The notes under the pieces were generated by a model. That model had not been told where the DNA came from and made no database searches. It saw nothing but the letters and a program-made list of their open reading frames with translations. From Bradyrhizobium hipponense (GTDB lineage: Bacteria > Pseudomonadota > Alphaproteobacteria > Rhizobiales > Xanthobacteraceae): a stretch of 64,000 nt of DNA. The position numbers and the translations under genes are program-made. Within the stretch, counting starts at the first letter, position 1. Every line of letters starts with the position of its first letter. The stretch lies in contig NZ_VSTH01000019.1 of NCBI RefSeq assembly GCF_008123965.1, positions 1-64,000 on the forward strand. Reading direction: 5' to 3'. Positions 1 to 10,284 of the stretch are shown in pieces.

Positions 1-9
1 AAAGCGAAG

Positions 10-53
10 CGTGCCCACCGTTAAGGTGCCGGTGTGGCGAGATGGTGGGCACG
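10..53. repeat. Short inverted repeat downstream of fabA
   Basis: CGTGCCCACC at 10-19 is the exact reverse complement of GGTGGGCACG at 44-53, leaving a 24-base loop. A third TGCCCACCTACG-like copy follows at about 68-79. It lies just past the stop of fabA. There is no T-run, so it looks more like a dispersed palindromic repeat than an intrinsic terminator. Confidence 0.5.
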
Positions 54-84
54 GCGCGATGCGCCTTTGCCCACCTACGCGACC

Positions 85-615
85 TCAGTCCACGGCCTTG
101 GTCAGGCCAACCCTCATATCTTTGGCGACGTAGACGCAGACGCCGTCGGCAAGCACGCGGCCGTCTGCAAATCCCAGGACCAGCTTGCCGCGCCTCACCT
201 GGCGCATAGCGACCTCATAACGTACGCATCGCGTGTCCGGCGTGATCTCGCCTGTGAACTCCACCTCGCCGACGCCGATGGCGCGGCCCTTGCTCGGCGA
301 GCCCGACCAGCCGAGCCAATAGCCGATCATCTGCCACATGGCGTCCAGCCCCAGAGAGGCCGGCATCACGGCGTCGCCGCGAAAGTGGCAATCGAAGAAC
401 CAGTGGCTAGGGACGATGTCCAGTTCGCCAACGATGTGACCCTTGCCGAATTCGCCGCCGTCCAGGCTGATCTCTGTGATGCGGTCCATCATGAGCATGG
501 GCGGTGCCGGCAATTGCGCGTTGTCCGGACCGAAATAGCCGCCTTCGCTCGATCTCAGCAGTTCGTCCTTGGTGTAGGACGGTTGCGGCACATGAAAATC
601 GTGTGGGTTGGCCAA
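85..615 (-). CDS. fabA: 3-hydroxyacyl-[ACP] dehydratase FabA
   Basis: Dehydrates beta-hydroxyacyl-ACP and isomerises trans-2- to cis-3-decenoyl-ACP, the entry to anaerobic-type unsaturated fatty acid synthesis in the cytoplasm. The 176-aa length fits the family (about 172 aa). The catalytic pair is visible: His77 in the FDCHF motif and Asp91 in GLDAMWQ, with the same 14-residue spacing as E. coli His70/Asp84. PAPPMLMMDRI near residue 37 is also typical. The start used here is TTG (613-615), preceded by AGAGG ten bases upstream; an in-frame GTG at 591 is the alternative. fabB would be expected downstream, beyond the window edge. Confidence 0.93.
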   Translation of the reverse strand: MANPHDFHVPQPSYTKDELLRSSEGGYFGPDNAQLPAPPMLMMDRITEISLDGGEFGKGHIVGELDIVPSHWFFDCHFRGDAVMPASLGLDAMWQMIGYWLGWSGSPSKGRAIGVGEVEFTGEITPDTRCVRYEVAMRQVRRGKLVLGFADGRVLADGVCVYVAKDMRVGLTKAVD

Positions 616-746
616 GGCGACAGGACCTCTACATGCTTGTGGTCAGGCGCAGTACGGTGGCGACGCAGATCCAGATGTCGGTCGTCCCCGAGAATGTCAA
701 GAACCGAGGCCAACTTTCAGGAATGGGATGTCGCAGCATATGACGA

Positions 747-853
747 CCTCATCCTGAGGAGCGCGCTCTTGCGCGCGTCTCGAAGGATGGCCGTGGGTGG
801 GAGCGGGGCCTGCATGGTTCGAGACGCCGCTTTGCGGCTCCTCACCATGAGGG
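747..853. repeat. Dispersed intergenic palindromic element
   Basis: Begins with CCTCATCCTGAGGAGC, contains GCGCGCTCTTGCGCGC, and ends with GGCTCCTCACCATGAGG. The imperfect inverted ends and the CTCATCCTGAGGAGC...GAGACGC core match a palindrome I know as abundant in Bradyrhizobium intergenic regions. It fills most of the gap between fabA and the diguanylate cyclase gene. No gene is seen in this gap. Confidence 0.6.
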
Positions 854-875
854 TCATGCGCTTGTGCAGGAAACG

Positions 876-1943
876 TCACGCCACCCGGTTGTGCGTCTCG
901 ATCGCGTATTCCGGATCGGCTTCGCAGATCACGCGATTGCGGCCGTTGCGCTTGGCGGCGTAGAGGCAGGCATCCGCGCGCTCGATCAGCGCGTCGGTGT
1001 CGTCGCCCTGCTTGAGCATGGAGACGCCGACGGAGATGGTGACGCGACCGAGGATCTCGCCGGTCGATTTCTTCTTCAGTTCCTTCGCCATCACCGCGCG
1101 GCGGATGTGATCGGCGACCGTGAGGGCTTGGCGTAGCGCGGTGTTGGGCAGCAGAACGGCGAACTCCTCGCCGCCATAACGCGCGGTAACGTCCTGGCCC
1201 TTGATGGTTTGCTTCATGGACAGGCCGACCAGGCGCAGCACCTGGTCGCCGGTGAGATGGCCATAGGAATCGTTGAACGACTTGAAGTGATCGATGTCGA
1301 ACAGCAGCAGAGACAGCGGCTCACCGCTCGCGAGCGCGCTCTGCACGGCCATGCCGATCATGCGATCGAAGTATTTGCGATTGCCCAGGCCCGTGAGCGG
1401 ATCGGTCAGGCTTTCGGCCCGGATTGCCTCGAGGCTCTGCTGGAGATTGCTGATCTCGCTCTTCGATAGTGTCAGCCGGTCTTCCAGCGCCTTGTTGGTC
1501 TCGCGCATCTCGCTGGTCGAGCGCACCAGGCTCTCGACGACCGCCTTGATCTGCTCGCGGCTCTTGGCCGACGACAATTTCTCGGTCGCGCCCGACAAGC
1601 TGGCGTCGTAGGAGCCGGTCATGCCGAGCGCGTCGCTCAGCACCCTCATCACGTCGTCGATCTCGCCGATGACGCGCGCGCCCACCTTGTCGATGCGATC
1701 GGTGGTCTTGATGTGGGAGAGATAGGTCTCGTAGATCTGCTCGAGATCGGCTTCGGTCAGCTTGCCGCTGCGCGCCAACGTCTCGTTGATGATCTTGTTG
1801 AGCGGGGCGTTGTAGCCGGTGGCGTAGACGTACCAGATTTCGTAATTGCGGGGGATTGCGGTTTGCCGGAGCGAGCGGATTTGACCGAGCGACACTTCTG
1901 CGAACGCCATCGTGCGTTCGTGTTCATCGAGCACGTTGACCAC
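876..1943 (-). CDS. Diguanylate cyclase, GGDEF domain (DgcB-like)
   Basis: Makes cyclic di-GMP from two GTP. The C-terminal GGDEF domain runs from about residue 179 (SLTDPLTGLGNR) and carries an intact GGEEF active site at 257-261, so activity is expected. The N-terminal part of about 140 aa has no transmembrane segment and leads into a probable coiled coil (about 140-178) that would dimerise the enzyme. The position of the inhibitory RxxD site holds KGQD (248-251), a degenerate I-site. The start is GTG at 1943 with GGGGA eight bases upstream. It resembles the soluble DgcB group of alphaproteobacteria. Confidence 0.88.
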   Translation of the reverse strand: MVNVLDEHERTMAFAEVSLGQIRSLRQTAIPRNYEIWYVYATGYNAPLNKIINETLARSGKLTEADLEQIYETYLSHIKTTDRIDKVGARVIGEIDDVMRVLSDALGMTGSYDASLSGATEKLSSAKSREQIKAVVESLVRSTSEMRETNKALEDRLTLSKSEISNLQQSLEAIRAESLTDPLTGLGNRKYFDRMIGMAVQSALASGEPLSLLLFDIDHFKSFNDSYGHLTGDQVLRLVGLSMKQTIKGQDVTARYGGEEFAVLLPNTALRQALTVADHIRRAVMAKELKKKSTGEILGRVTISVGVSMLKQGDDTDALIERADACLYAAKRNGRNRVICEADPEYAIETHNRVA

Positions 1944-2055
1944 TGAACATTCCCCACGACGACCGGTGCGCCGCCGATCGCTGCAATGCTTAAATTATGT
2001 TCGTAGGCTAACGGACGATCGTGAACGGCCGGTAAACGGCCGCTCGCTGGAGCGT

Positions 2056-3585
<1,530 letters not shown>

Positions 3586-4192
3586 TGAGCCTCTGGTCGA
3601 AACCGCCGTTCGGAATCGAGGGTAATAAGGCTGTCGCGTTCCACCCCAAAACGGCGCGCTCTCAAAGAAGCTGGGGGTGCTGACTCACGCGAACAAAGCG
3701 CCAGGCTCAGGAATCGCTCTTCGATCTGAGCCGCGTCGACCCGGAACATAGGCGGGAATCGGCCAAAGTCAATGGAGCAACTGCGGGAAGGCCCTAAAAG
3801 CCCTGAGGTTTTTGCCCAAATTGCGGGCTCGGATTGGCTTTTCCGGCTGGCCGGCCGTCCGGCCCGGGGGCGCCGCTAACCCGCTTCCGCAGCCTGGGCC
3901 CCGGAAATCACCGGGGGCTATGCCGTAGGCGATGCTCGCGGCCTCACCGAGAGCGGAAAGCGGGCACCGAGCAGGGGCGCCAGGGCGTGGTCGTTGAATG
4001 TCTTGGGTTCGAGCTCGCCAATGCGCTTGTCGTGCGATGACAGGCTGCTTACGGGAATCTTCGGGATTCACCGGCCGCCACGGCCGGTTGAACCGCCGCT
4101 ATGTCTGGACCGACTATGACAACAGCGGCCGAAGCTTGCCAATGGGTTCGAGGGCGCCGGCAAGGAAGCCGTTCTGCAACGGGATTTTTTCG
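3586..4192. other. 607-base divergent intergenic region
   Basis: Separates rhlE (minus) from the caspase-fold gene (plus) and must hold both promoters. I see no credible coding frame. One compact hairpin is present: ACCGGCCG (4070-4077), CCA loop, CGGCCGGT (4081-4088), about 105 bases before the plus-strand start and without a T-run. A long rhlE leader would fit cold-shock control of this helicase, but nothing in the sequence proves that. Confidence 0.4.
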
Positions 4193-5707
4193 ATGACGCG
4201 TCGGCTTTTCAGAATACTGGCCGCCCTTGGCCTTGCGGTGGGCCTGACCGGTTTCGCGGCTCCCGCCTATGCCGAAAAGCGCGTCGCTCTGGTCGTCGGC
4301 AACAACGACTACAAGAACGTTCCGAAGCTGCTCAAGGCCGTGAACGATGCCCGCACCATGGGCGATACGCTGAAGCAGCTCGGCTTCTCGGTGATGGTCG
4401 CGGAGAACCAGACGCGGCAGCAGTTCTCCGAAGCGCTGCTCGCCTTCGACCGGGCAATCGAGCCCGGCGACACTGCCTTCTTCTTCTATGCCGGCCACGG
4501 TTTCGAGATCGCCGGACAAAACTATCTGCTGCCGACCGACGTGCCGGCGGCGACGGAAGGCCAGGAAGAGCTGGTGCGCGATGCGTCCGTATTGGCCGAC
4601 CGTATCGTCGAGCGGCTCCAGAACAAGAAGGCCCGGACCTCGATCCTGGTGTTCGACGCCTGCCGCAACAATCCGTTCGAGCGCAAGGGCACCCGCGCGG
4701 TGGCCGGCGGGGGCGGGCTTGCCCCGATGGTGCAGTTGCCCGAAGGCGTGTTCTCGGTGTTCTCGGCAGGTCCGCGCCAGACCGCGCTCGATCGCCTCTC
4801 CAATGACGACGCCAATCCCAATTCGGTGTTCACGCGCACCTTCGCCAAGGAGCTGTTGCAGCCCGGTGAGAACCTGGTGCAGGTGGCACAACGCACCCGT
4901 CGTCTCGTCAGCGAAATGGCCGACACGGTCAAGCACAGGCAGGTGCCGGTCTATTTCGACCAGATGGTCGATGACGTCTTCCTCAGCGGCATCGCAAAGG
5001 ACGCTGCGACACGACCGGCCGATCCGCCGCCGCAGAAGGTCGCGGCGCTGCCACCGGTCTCGGTGCCGCGCGTGCCGAAGGAGGAGACCACGAATGCGCC
5101 AATCGCGAGCTTCTCGCGCCACAACGGCGGCTGGAGCGTGGTGTTCTCCTTCGCCGACCCAACGCTTGGAATTTCCTGGCGCATGGCGGGCAATGGTGAT
5201 TTCCGCGAGACCGGCTTCATCGATACGCTCGATCCGCGCACCCGCAAGCGGATGCCGAACCCGTCGATCGAACTGCCGCCCGACGCTGCGGCCGGCACCA
5301 TCGAGGTTCGCTATGTCGATCAATCCGGCGACATGCAGGGCCCGTTCCCGATCAGGTTCGATCCCGAGGCCGCGCTGGTCCGCGACCAGCGCAAGATTCT
5401 CGACATGACCGCGACGAGCTGGCTGTCGTTCCGCGAGTTCAATGGGCTGCTGGTCTACTACACGCACTTGGTATCGTACCGGTGCGCCATCCGCGAGGTG
5501 CGCATCGGCATCGACACCGCCGTTCCCAACCAGCTCTTGAAGATGCCGGGCTGCGACATGCGCGACCCCAGTGCCATCAGCGCGGGGATGCCGCTCTACA
5601 TGAAGCTCGCACCGGCAACGCAGTTCATCTCGGTAGAGCTGACCTATCGCGACGGCAGCGTGTCGGAGATCAAGAGTTTCCGCACCGCGAACCGCAGCAA
5701 CAATTAG
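4193..5707 (+). CDS. Secreted caspase-family (C14) protein
   Basis: A 504-aa protein with an N-terminal signal peptide (about 27 aa, ending APAYA) followed directly by a caspase p20-like fold: KRVALVVGNNDY at about 29-40, the catalytic His102 in FYAGHGFE and Cys157 in VFDACRNN. It therefore appears to be an intact, exported metacaspase-like cysteine peptidase. After about residue 290 there is a linker rich in Pro and Ala and a C-terminal region of about 200 aa of unknown fold. The ATG at 4193 was chosen because upstream in-frame codons would place 65 residues before a clean signal peptide. Substrates are unknown. Confidence 0.85.
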   Translation: MTRRLFRILAALGLAVGLTGFAAPAYAEKRVALVVGNNDYKNVPKLLKAVNDARTMGDTLKQLGFSVMVAENQTRQQFSEALLAFDRAIEPGDTAFFFYAGHGFEIAGQNYLLPTDVPAATEGQEELVRDASVLADRIVERLQNKKARTSILVFDACRNNPFERKGTRAVAGGGGLAPMVQLPEGVFSVFSAGPRQTALDRLSNDDANPNSVFTRTFAKELLQPGENLVQVAQRTRRLVSEMADTVKHRQVPVYFDQMVDDVFLSGIAKDAATRPADPPPQKVAALPPVSVPRVPKEETTNAPIASFSRHNGGWSVVFSFADPTLGISWRMAGNGDFRETGFIDTLDPRTRKRMPNPSIELPPDAAAGTIEVRYVDQSGDMQGPFPIRFDPEAALVRDQRKILDMTATSWLSFREFNGLLVYYTHLVSYRCAIREVRIGIDTAVPNQLLKMPGCDMRDPSAISAGMPLYMKLAPATQFISVELTYRDGSVSEIKSFRTANRSNN

Positions 5708-5720
5708 CGTCACCACTGAC

Positions 5721-5824
5721 CGTCATCGCCCGGCTTGACCGGGCGATCCAGTAATCCGAGATGTTCGCGATAGAAACGTTGGGCCGCGGCGTACTGGATG
5801 CCCCGCCTGCGCGGGGCATGACGG
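5721..5824. repeat. Dispersed intergenic palindromic element
   Basis: Starts CGTCATCGCCCGGCTTGACC and ends GCGCGGGGCATGACG, with internal GATCCAGTA/TACTGGAT arms. This is the familiar CGTCATGGCCGGGC...GCCCGGCCATGACG style of Bradyrhizobium palindrome. It occupies most of the gap between the caspase-fold gene and the FAD monooxygenase gene and could act as a transcription end. Confidence 0.6.
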
Positions 5825-5908
5825 CGGGCGGATCAAATTGGGCCTGTGCGCCCCGTCGGCTGCAGCTACAATTCTCGCAGAATTGACCTTGCCAGTGAGA
5901 CCCTGAAT

Positions 5909-7162
5909 ATGAGCACAACGCTGGAACGACAGCCTGCGACCTCCCTCGAAGTCCGCTGCTGCATTGTCGGCGGCGGACCTGCCGGCATGATGCTCGGTTA
6001 TCTCCTGGGGCGCGCCGGCATCGATGTCGTGGTGCTGGAGAAGCATGCGGACTTCTTCCGCGACTTTCGCGGTGACACCGTGCATCCCTCGACCCTTCAG
6101 GTCATGGATGAGCTCGGCCTGATCGACGGCTTCCTGAAGCTGCCGCATCAGCGCTTGCAGACGATGGACGGCCTGTTCGGCGGCACGCCGGTGCGGATCG
6201 CCGATCTGAGCCGGCTCCGCACGAAGTACCCGTTCATCGCCTTCATGCCGCAATGGGACTTTCTGAATTTCCTGCGCGAGGCCGGCCAGCGCTTCGCTTC
6301 GCTGAAGGTGATGATGGACACGGAGGCCGTCGATCTGATCCGCCGCGGCGAGACCATCGCCGGCGTGCGCGCGACGACGCCGGACGGCGCCATCGACATC
6401 GAAGCCGATCTCACCATCGCCTGCGACGGCCGGCATTCGATCGTGCGCGAGCGCGCGGGCCTCGAGGTCGAGGAGATCGGTGCGCCGATGGACGTGCTGT
6501 GGTTCCGCGCCGGCCGCAACGCGGACGAGACGGAAAACGTGTTCGCCCGTGTCGAGCCCGGCAAGATGATGGTCACCTTCGACCGCGGCGACTACTGGCA
6601 GTGCGCCTACGTTATCGCCAAGGGCCAATACGACGCGGTGAAGGCGAGGGGATTGCAGGCGCTGCTCGACGATGTCGTGCGCATGGCGCCGATCCTCAAG
6701 AACGGCGTTGCCGACGTGGACAGTTTTGACGACATCAAGCTTCTCACCGTTGCGATCAACCGCCTGACGCGCTGGACGCGGCCGGGCCTGCTCTGCATCG
6801 GCGATGCCGCGCATGCGATGTCGCCGGTCGGCGGCGTCGGCGTCAATCTCGCCGTGCAGGATGCGGTCGCGACCGCAAACCTGCTAGCGGACAAGATGCA
6901 GCAGGGTTGTCCGTCCGAGACTGAACTCGATGCGGTGCGCCGCCGCCGCGAGTTTCCGGTGAAGATGACACAGCGGATGCAGGTCGTCGTGCAGAACAAC
7001 ATCATCAGCGGCGCCTTGCAGCCGGGCGATCGGCCGCTGAAGGTGCCGCTGATCGTGCGCCTGATCACCGCGCTGCCGTGGCTCCAGGGCATTCCGGCGC
7101 GCCTGCTTGCGCTCGGGGTGCGGCCCGAGCACGTGCATTCGAGCGCTGCTCCGGAATCGTAG
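5909..7162 (+). CDS. FAD-dependent monooxygenase (UbiH/PHBH type)
   Basis: A 417-aa flavoprotein of the class A aromatic hydroxylase fold. The N-terminal dinucleotide motif VGGGPAGMMLGYLLGRAG starts at residue 20, CDGRHSIVRE is the DG motif, and GDAAHAMSPVGGVGVNLAVQDA is the second FAD motif. Such enzymes hydroxylate aromatics or other small molecules using NAD(P)H and O2. The ATG at 5909 gives a normal start; 21 upstream residues would add no recognisable sequence. It stands alone between a palindromic repeat and an outer-membrane protein gene, so its substrate cannot be inferred. Confidence 0.85.
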   Translation: MSTTLERQPATSLEVRCCIVGGGPAGMMLGYLLGRAGIDVVVLEKHADFFRDFRGDTVHPSTLQVMDELGLIDGFLKLPHQRLQTMDGLFGGTPVRIADLSRLRTKYPFIAFMPQWDFLNFLREAGQRFASLKVMMDTEAVDLIRRGETIAGVRATTPDGAIDIEADLTIACDGRHSIVRERAGLEVEEIGAPMDVLWFRAGRNADETENVFARVEPGKMMVTFDRGDYWQCAYVIAKGQYDAVKARGLQALLDDVVRMAPILKNGVADVDSFDDIKLLTVAINRLTRWTRPGLLCIGDAAHAMSPVGGVGVNLAVQDAVATANLLADKMQQGCPSETELDAVRRRREFPVKMTQRMQVVVQNNIISGALQPGDRPLKVPLIVRLITALPWLQGIPARLLALGVRPEHVHSSAAPES

Positions 7163-7340
7163 CGCAAGATTCCGGTAGGGATAACGCTGCGTTAAATCAC
7201 GCGCGGCGCGTTGCGCCCGTGCAACAGCGCAAACGGATTCGCCGTTCAGCGCGTGCGCGTCTGGCGCATTAACCGTGTTGATTTCAATTTTAGTAAGGGC
7301 CGTCTGTGAGCGTGCACCCATCGAGGACAAGGGGTGTACG

Positions 7341-8111
7341 ATGCGTTCCAAGTTGATAGCTGCCTTCGCCTGCACGACCGCTCTGGTTTCGACCGGCGCT
7401 GCTTCCGCTGCCGATCTCGGCGCGCGGCCCTACACCAAGGCGCCGGCCTATATCGAGCCGCTGTTCAACTGGACCGGCTTTTATATCGGCGGCCACATCG
7501 GCGGCGCCTGGACCAACGAGCAGTTCATCAACAACGGGACCGGCGCGCCGTTCGGCGATCTTGTCCCCGGCCAGGGCTACCGTCAGCGCAAATCGGGCAT
7601 CATGGGCGGCGCCCAGATCGGCTACAACTGGCAGGCCAACAATTACGTGTTCGGCATGGAAGGCACGATCTCGGGCCTCGACAACAAGGGCACGGTCGTC
7701 AACACCGCGTTCGGTGCAGGTGACGACGTGTTCTCGTGGCGCGCCAATGTGCTCGCGACGGTCGTTGGTCGCGCCGGCTTCGCCGTGCAGAACAACCTGT
7801 TCTACATCAAGGGCGGCTATGCCGGCGTGAACAACCGTCTGTCGGTCACCGACACCGTCGGAGTGGCCACGGGCTCGGGCGGTCAGACCCACTGGGCCAA
7901 CGGCTGGACCGTCGGCGCCGGCTGGGAATACGGCATCACCCGCAACTGGATCGTCGGCCTCGAGTACAATTACGCGGCCTTCGGCAGCCAGACCTATCAG
8001 CTCGGCGGCACCTCGGGCAATTACACGTTCGATGCCAAGCCGCGCGACATCCAGTGGGCCGTCGTGCGCGCCAGCTACAAGTTCGACGCGCCGGTGATCG
8101 GGCGCTACTGA
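7341..8111 (+). CDS. Omp25/Omp31-family outer-membrane beta-barrel protein (copy 1)
   Basis: A 256-aa outer-membrane protein with a Sec signal peptide ending GAASA|ADLGARPY. The next segment, TKAPAYIEPLFNWTGFYIGGHIGG, is the signature of the Brucella Omp25/Omp31 and rhizobial RopB-like family. Alternating beta-strand patterns continue to a C-terminal aromatic residue (IGRY), as needed for BAM insertion. The ATG at 7341 has an AAGGGG Shine-Dalgarno eight bases upstream. A strong terminator follows at 8164. Two paralogues lie nearby (10284-9502 and 17368-16601). Confidence 0.9.
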   Translation: MRSKLIAAFACTTALVSTGAASAADLGARPYTKAPAYIEPLFNWTGFYIGGHIGGAWTNEQFINNGTGAPFGDLVPGQGYRQRKSGIMGGAQIGYNWQANNYVFGMEGTISGLDNKGTVVNTAFGAGDDVFSWRANVLATVVGRAGFAVQNNLFYIKGGYAGVNNRLSVTDTVGVATGSGGQTHWANGWTVGAGWEYGITRNWIVGLEYNYAAFGSQTYQLGGTSGNYTFDAKPRDIQWAVVRASYKFDAPVIGRY

Positions 8112-8163
8112 GCACGTCAACGAACGATCGATCATCTAAAAAGAAAATCACCACCACCAATTT

Positions 8164-8193
8164 AAAGCCCCGGCTTCGTCCGGGGCTTTTTTT
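8164..8193 (+). terminator. Intrinsic terminator of the first Omp gene
   Basis: Stem AAAGCCCCGG (8164-8173) / CCGGGGCTTT (8180-8189), loop of six bases, then T-run to 8193. The same 10-base stem is used by the terminators at 9454 and 10681. Confidence 0.9.
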
Positions 8194-8208
8194 GCGTGCG
8201 GGACAGCC

Positions 8209-8979
8209 TCAGGCCATGACCGAGAAGCCGCCGTCGACGGGAATTGCGGTGCCGGTCACGAAGACCGATGCCGGCGAGGCTAGGAACACCGCGATGCCCG
8301 CGAAGTCGTCGATATCGCCCCAGCGCCCTGCGGGCGTGCGCGCCAGCACACGCTCATGCAGGCCTGTGACTTGCTGCCGCGCGCCGCGGGTGAGATCGGT
8401 GTCGATCCAGCCGGGCAGGATGGCATTGACCTGGATGTTGTCCGGCGCCCAGGCGTTGGCGCAGGCGCGCGTATACTGCACGATGCCGCCCTTGCTCGCC
8501 GCATAGGCGGTCGCGAAGCTCGCGCCGAAGATCGACATCATCGAGCCGATGTTGATCACCTTGCCGTTGCCGGACGCCTTCAGCGCGGGATAGGCCGCCT
8601 TTGAGCACAGGAAGGCGCTGGTGAGGTTGGTTTCGATCACCTTGTTCCACTCGTCGAGCTCGAGCTCGTGCGGCGGCTTGCGGATGCTCATGCCGGCATT
8701 GTTGACGAGGATGTCGATGCGGCCAAGATCCGTGACGACGCGCTCGATCATCGCGGCGACGGCCGTCTTGTCGGTGACATCGGTGGTGACGGCAATCGCC
8801 TTCGCGCCGCGCTGCTTGAGATCTGCCACAGCGGCTGCGGATTTCGCTTCGTTGCGCCCGACCACGGCGATGTCGGCGCCGGCGTCGGCGAGGCCGTGGG
8901 CCATGCCGAGCCCGATGCCGCCATTGCCTCCCGTGACAATCGCGACCTTGCCGCGGAGATCGAACCGGCTGGATGTCAT
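8209..8979 (-). CDS. SDR-family oxidoreductase
   Basis: A 256-aa classical short-chain dehydrogenase. It has the cofactor motif TGGNGGIG (16-23), NNAG (93-96), and the catalytic Ser146, Tyr159 and Lys163 (YAASK). C-terminal PVDGG is typical. The overall pattern resembles gluconate 5-dehydrogenase, 2-deoxy-gluconate dehydrogenase and FabG-like reductases, but the substrate cannot be named. A small membrane-protein gene lies 22 bases upstream on the same strand and is probably cotranscribed. Confidence 0.85.
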   Translation of the reverse strand: MTSSRFDLRGKVAIVTGGNGGIGLGMAHGLADAGADIAVVGRNEAKSAAAVADLKQRGAKAIAVTTDVTDKTAVAAMIERVVTDLGRIDILVNNAGMSIRKPPHELELDEWNKVIETNLTSAFLCSKAAYPALKASGNGKVINIGSMMSIFGASFATAYAASKGGIVQYTRACANAWAPDNIQVNAILPGWIDTDLTRGARQQVTGLHERVLARTPAGRWGDIDDFAGIAVFLASPASVFVTGTAIPVDGGFSVMA

Positions 8980-9001
8980 GTTCTTTATTCCTTGGTTTCT
9001 T

Positions 9002-9187
9002 CTATTGGTTGCTCTGCCAGATCAGCACCAGCCCGAAGCCGGCCATGGCTGCGCCATAGCCCGCCCATTGCAGCTGGTTGACCATGAAGCTCGATCGCGG
9101 CCACGCAACGGTGCCCGTGCCCTGTCCGATCCAGAGCAGCCCGACGGCGAGAGCAAACAAGCCTGCGATCAGCAAAAATCTGCGCAT
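9002..9187 (-). CDS. Small membrane protein, function unknown
   Basis: A 61-aa protein with two hydrophobic segments (about residues 4-21 and 40-57) separated by a short polar loop. It lies just upstream of the SDR gene on the same strand, 22 bases away, so the two probably form one transcript. The start ATG is preceded by GGGGAGGAATGC, a good Shine-Dalgarno. I do not recognise a family. Confidence 0.65.
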   Translation of the reverse strand: MRRFLLIAGLFALAVGLLWIGQGTGTVAWPRSSFMVNQLQWAGYGAAMAGFGLVLIWQSNQ

Positions 9188-9453
9188 GCATTCCTCCCCG
9201 TTGGTCCGCTTCTGTCGTGGCGCGCGGCGTCAAGCGCCACAGCCGCGAAAGCTTGGGGCCAGACTAGCCGGCTTCAGCTCGGATACAATGGCTACGGATG
9301 CAGGGCGGCGCATGTCCGTGCGCAGGGCCGTGCTGGGCATCGTGGCCGGGGTGCGGCGATCCCTCATTCCGATTGTCAGTAATCGAAGGGCAGCGCCGCA
9401 AGCGTATTCAGAGCGACAAGACGAGCGTCAGCCGTTGAGGGCCCCACAACGAA
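9188..9453. other. Intergenic region without recognised gene
   Basis: Lies between the start of the small membrane-protein gene (minus) and the terminator of the second Omp gene (minus). It should hold the promoter for the SDR operon. No convincing coding frame or structured RNA is seen. Confidence 0.4.
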
Positions 9454-9479
9454 AAAGCCCCGGACGATGCCGGGGCTTT
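9452..9479 (-). terminator. Intrinsic terminator of the second Omp gene
   Basis: Plus-strand arms AAAGCCCCGG (9454-9463) and CCGGGGCTTT (9470-9479). Read on the minus strand the stem ends in TTTTT, placing it about 22 bases after the stop of the Omp gene at 9502. Confidence 0.88.
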
Positions 9480-9501
9480 GACGTTTGATCGTGAGACTGG
9501 A

Positions 9502-10284
9502 TCAGTACTTCGCGACGACCGGGCCGGTCCAGTTGAAGCGATACACCAGCGAGGTCGAGATCGTCTGGTTCCAGCTGTTGGCACGGATGCTGTTGCCGAC
9601 CGGAACGTTGCCGACGTCGAACAGTTCGTCCTGTGTTTTGGCATTGTAGAAGGCCGAACGGTATTCGGTCTTCATGAACCAGCCGGGCGACTGGATGCCG
9701 AAGATGTTCAGGCTGTTCTCGACGCCGCCGCCGACGAACCAGCCGTTGCGGTTGTAGCTGTTGAGGTGGACACCGACCGGGACGCCAGCGAGGTCAGTGA
9801 AGTTGGTCTGGCCGAAGTGGGCGCCGGAGTAACCGCCGTTGACGTAGGAGAGAACGTTCGGAGCGACCAGCCAGCCGAGGCGCACGCCCGCGGCCCAGGA
9901 GGTTTCCAGCTTCTGGCTTCCGGTGATCTGAAAGATCGGATCTTGGATGGTGGCGCGGATGCTGCCGAACTGACCGTCAGCGAATACACCGGCGACCCAG
10001 GTGCCGCTGAACTGCCAATCGTAACCGGCGCCGACCGTGCCGAACCAGCCCGAACCACCCTGGCGCTGCGTGATCGTCAACGGCGTGCCGGTGGCCGTAT
10101 CCACAACGCTCTGGTCAGCATTCGAGAGGCCGCCGCCGCCACCGCCGAAGACGTAGAAGCCGGTCCAGTTCGCGACGGGCGCCGGCATCGGGGCCTTCAC
10201 GTAGGGGCGGGCCCCAAGGTCGGCCGCCGAGGCCGAACCGGTCACTGCCGCAATCGCGGTCAGAGCGAGCAAAATCTTCTTCAT
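9502..10284 (-). CDS. Omp25/Omp31-family outer-membrane beta-barrel protein (copy 2)
   Basis: A 260-aa barrel protein. The start at 10284 gives a compact signal peptide (MKKILLALTAIAAVTG, cleavage after SASA) and the mature end ADLGARPYVKAP. NWTGFYVFGGGGGG follows, equivalent to NWTGFYIGGHIGG in copy 1. The C-terminus ends in NWTGPVVAKY, a beta-strand with terminal aromatic residue. Upstream codons lack signal-peptide character, so the longer start was rejected. It has its own terminator. Paralogues in the window suggest an expanded surface-protein family with possibly different expression. Confidence 0.9.
   Translation of the reverse strand: MKKILLALTAIAAVTGSASAADLGARPYVKAPMPAPVANWTGFYVFGGGGGGLSNADQSVVDTATGTPLTITQRQGGSGWFGTVGAGYDWQFSGTWVAGVFADGQFGSIRATIQDPIFQITGSQKLETSWAAGVRLGWLVAPNVLSYVNGGYSGAHFGQTNFTDLAGVPVGVHLNSYNRNGWFVGGGVENSLNIFGIQSPGWFMKTEYRSAFYNAKTQDELFDVGNVPVGNSIRANSWNQTISTSLVYRFNWTGPVVAKY

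Noticed and set aside
4049..5716. Open frame of 555 codons antisense to the caspase-fold gene
   Set aside because: Composition is a mirror of the GC-rich plus-strand gene (Arg/His/Val-rich, no domain), while the plus strand has a signal peptide and catalytic motifs.
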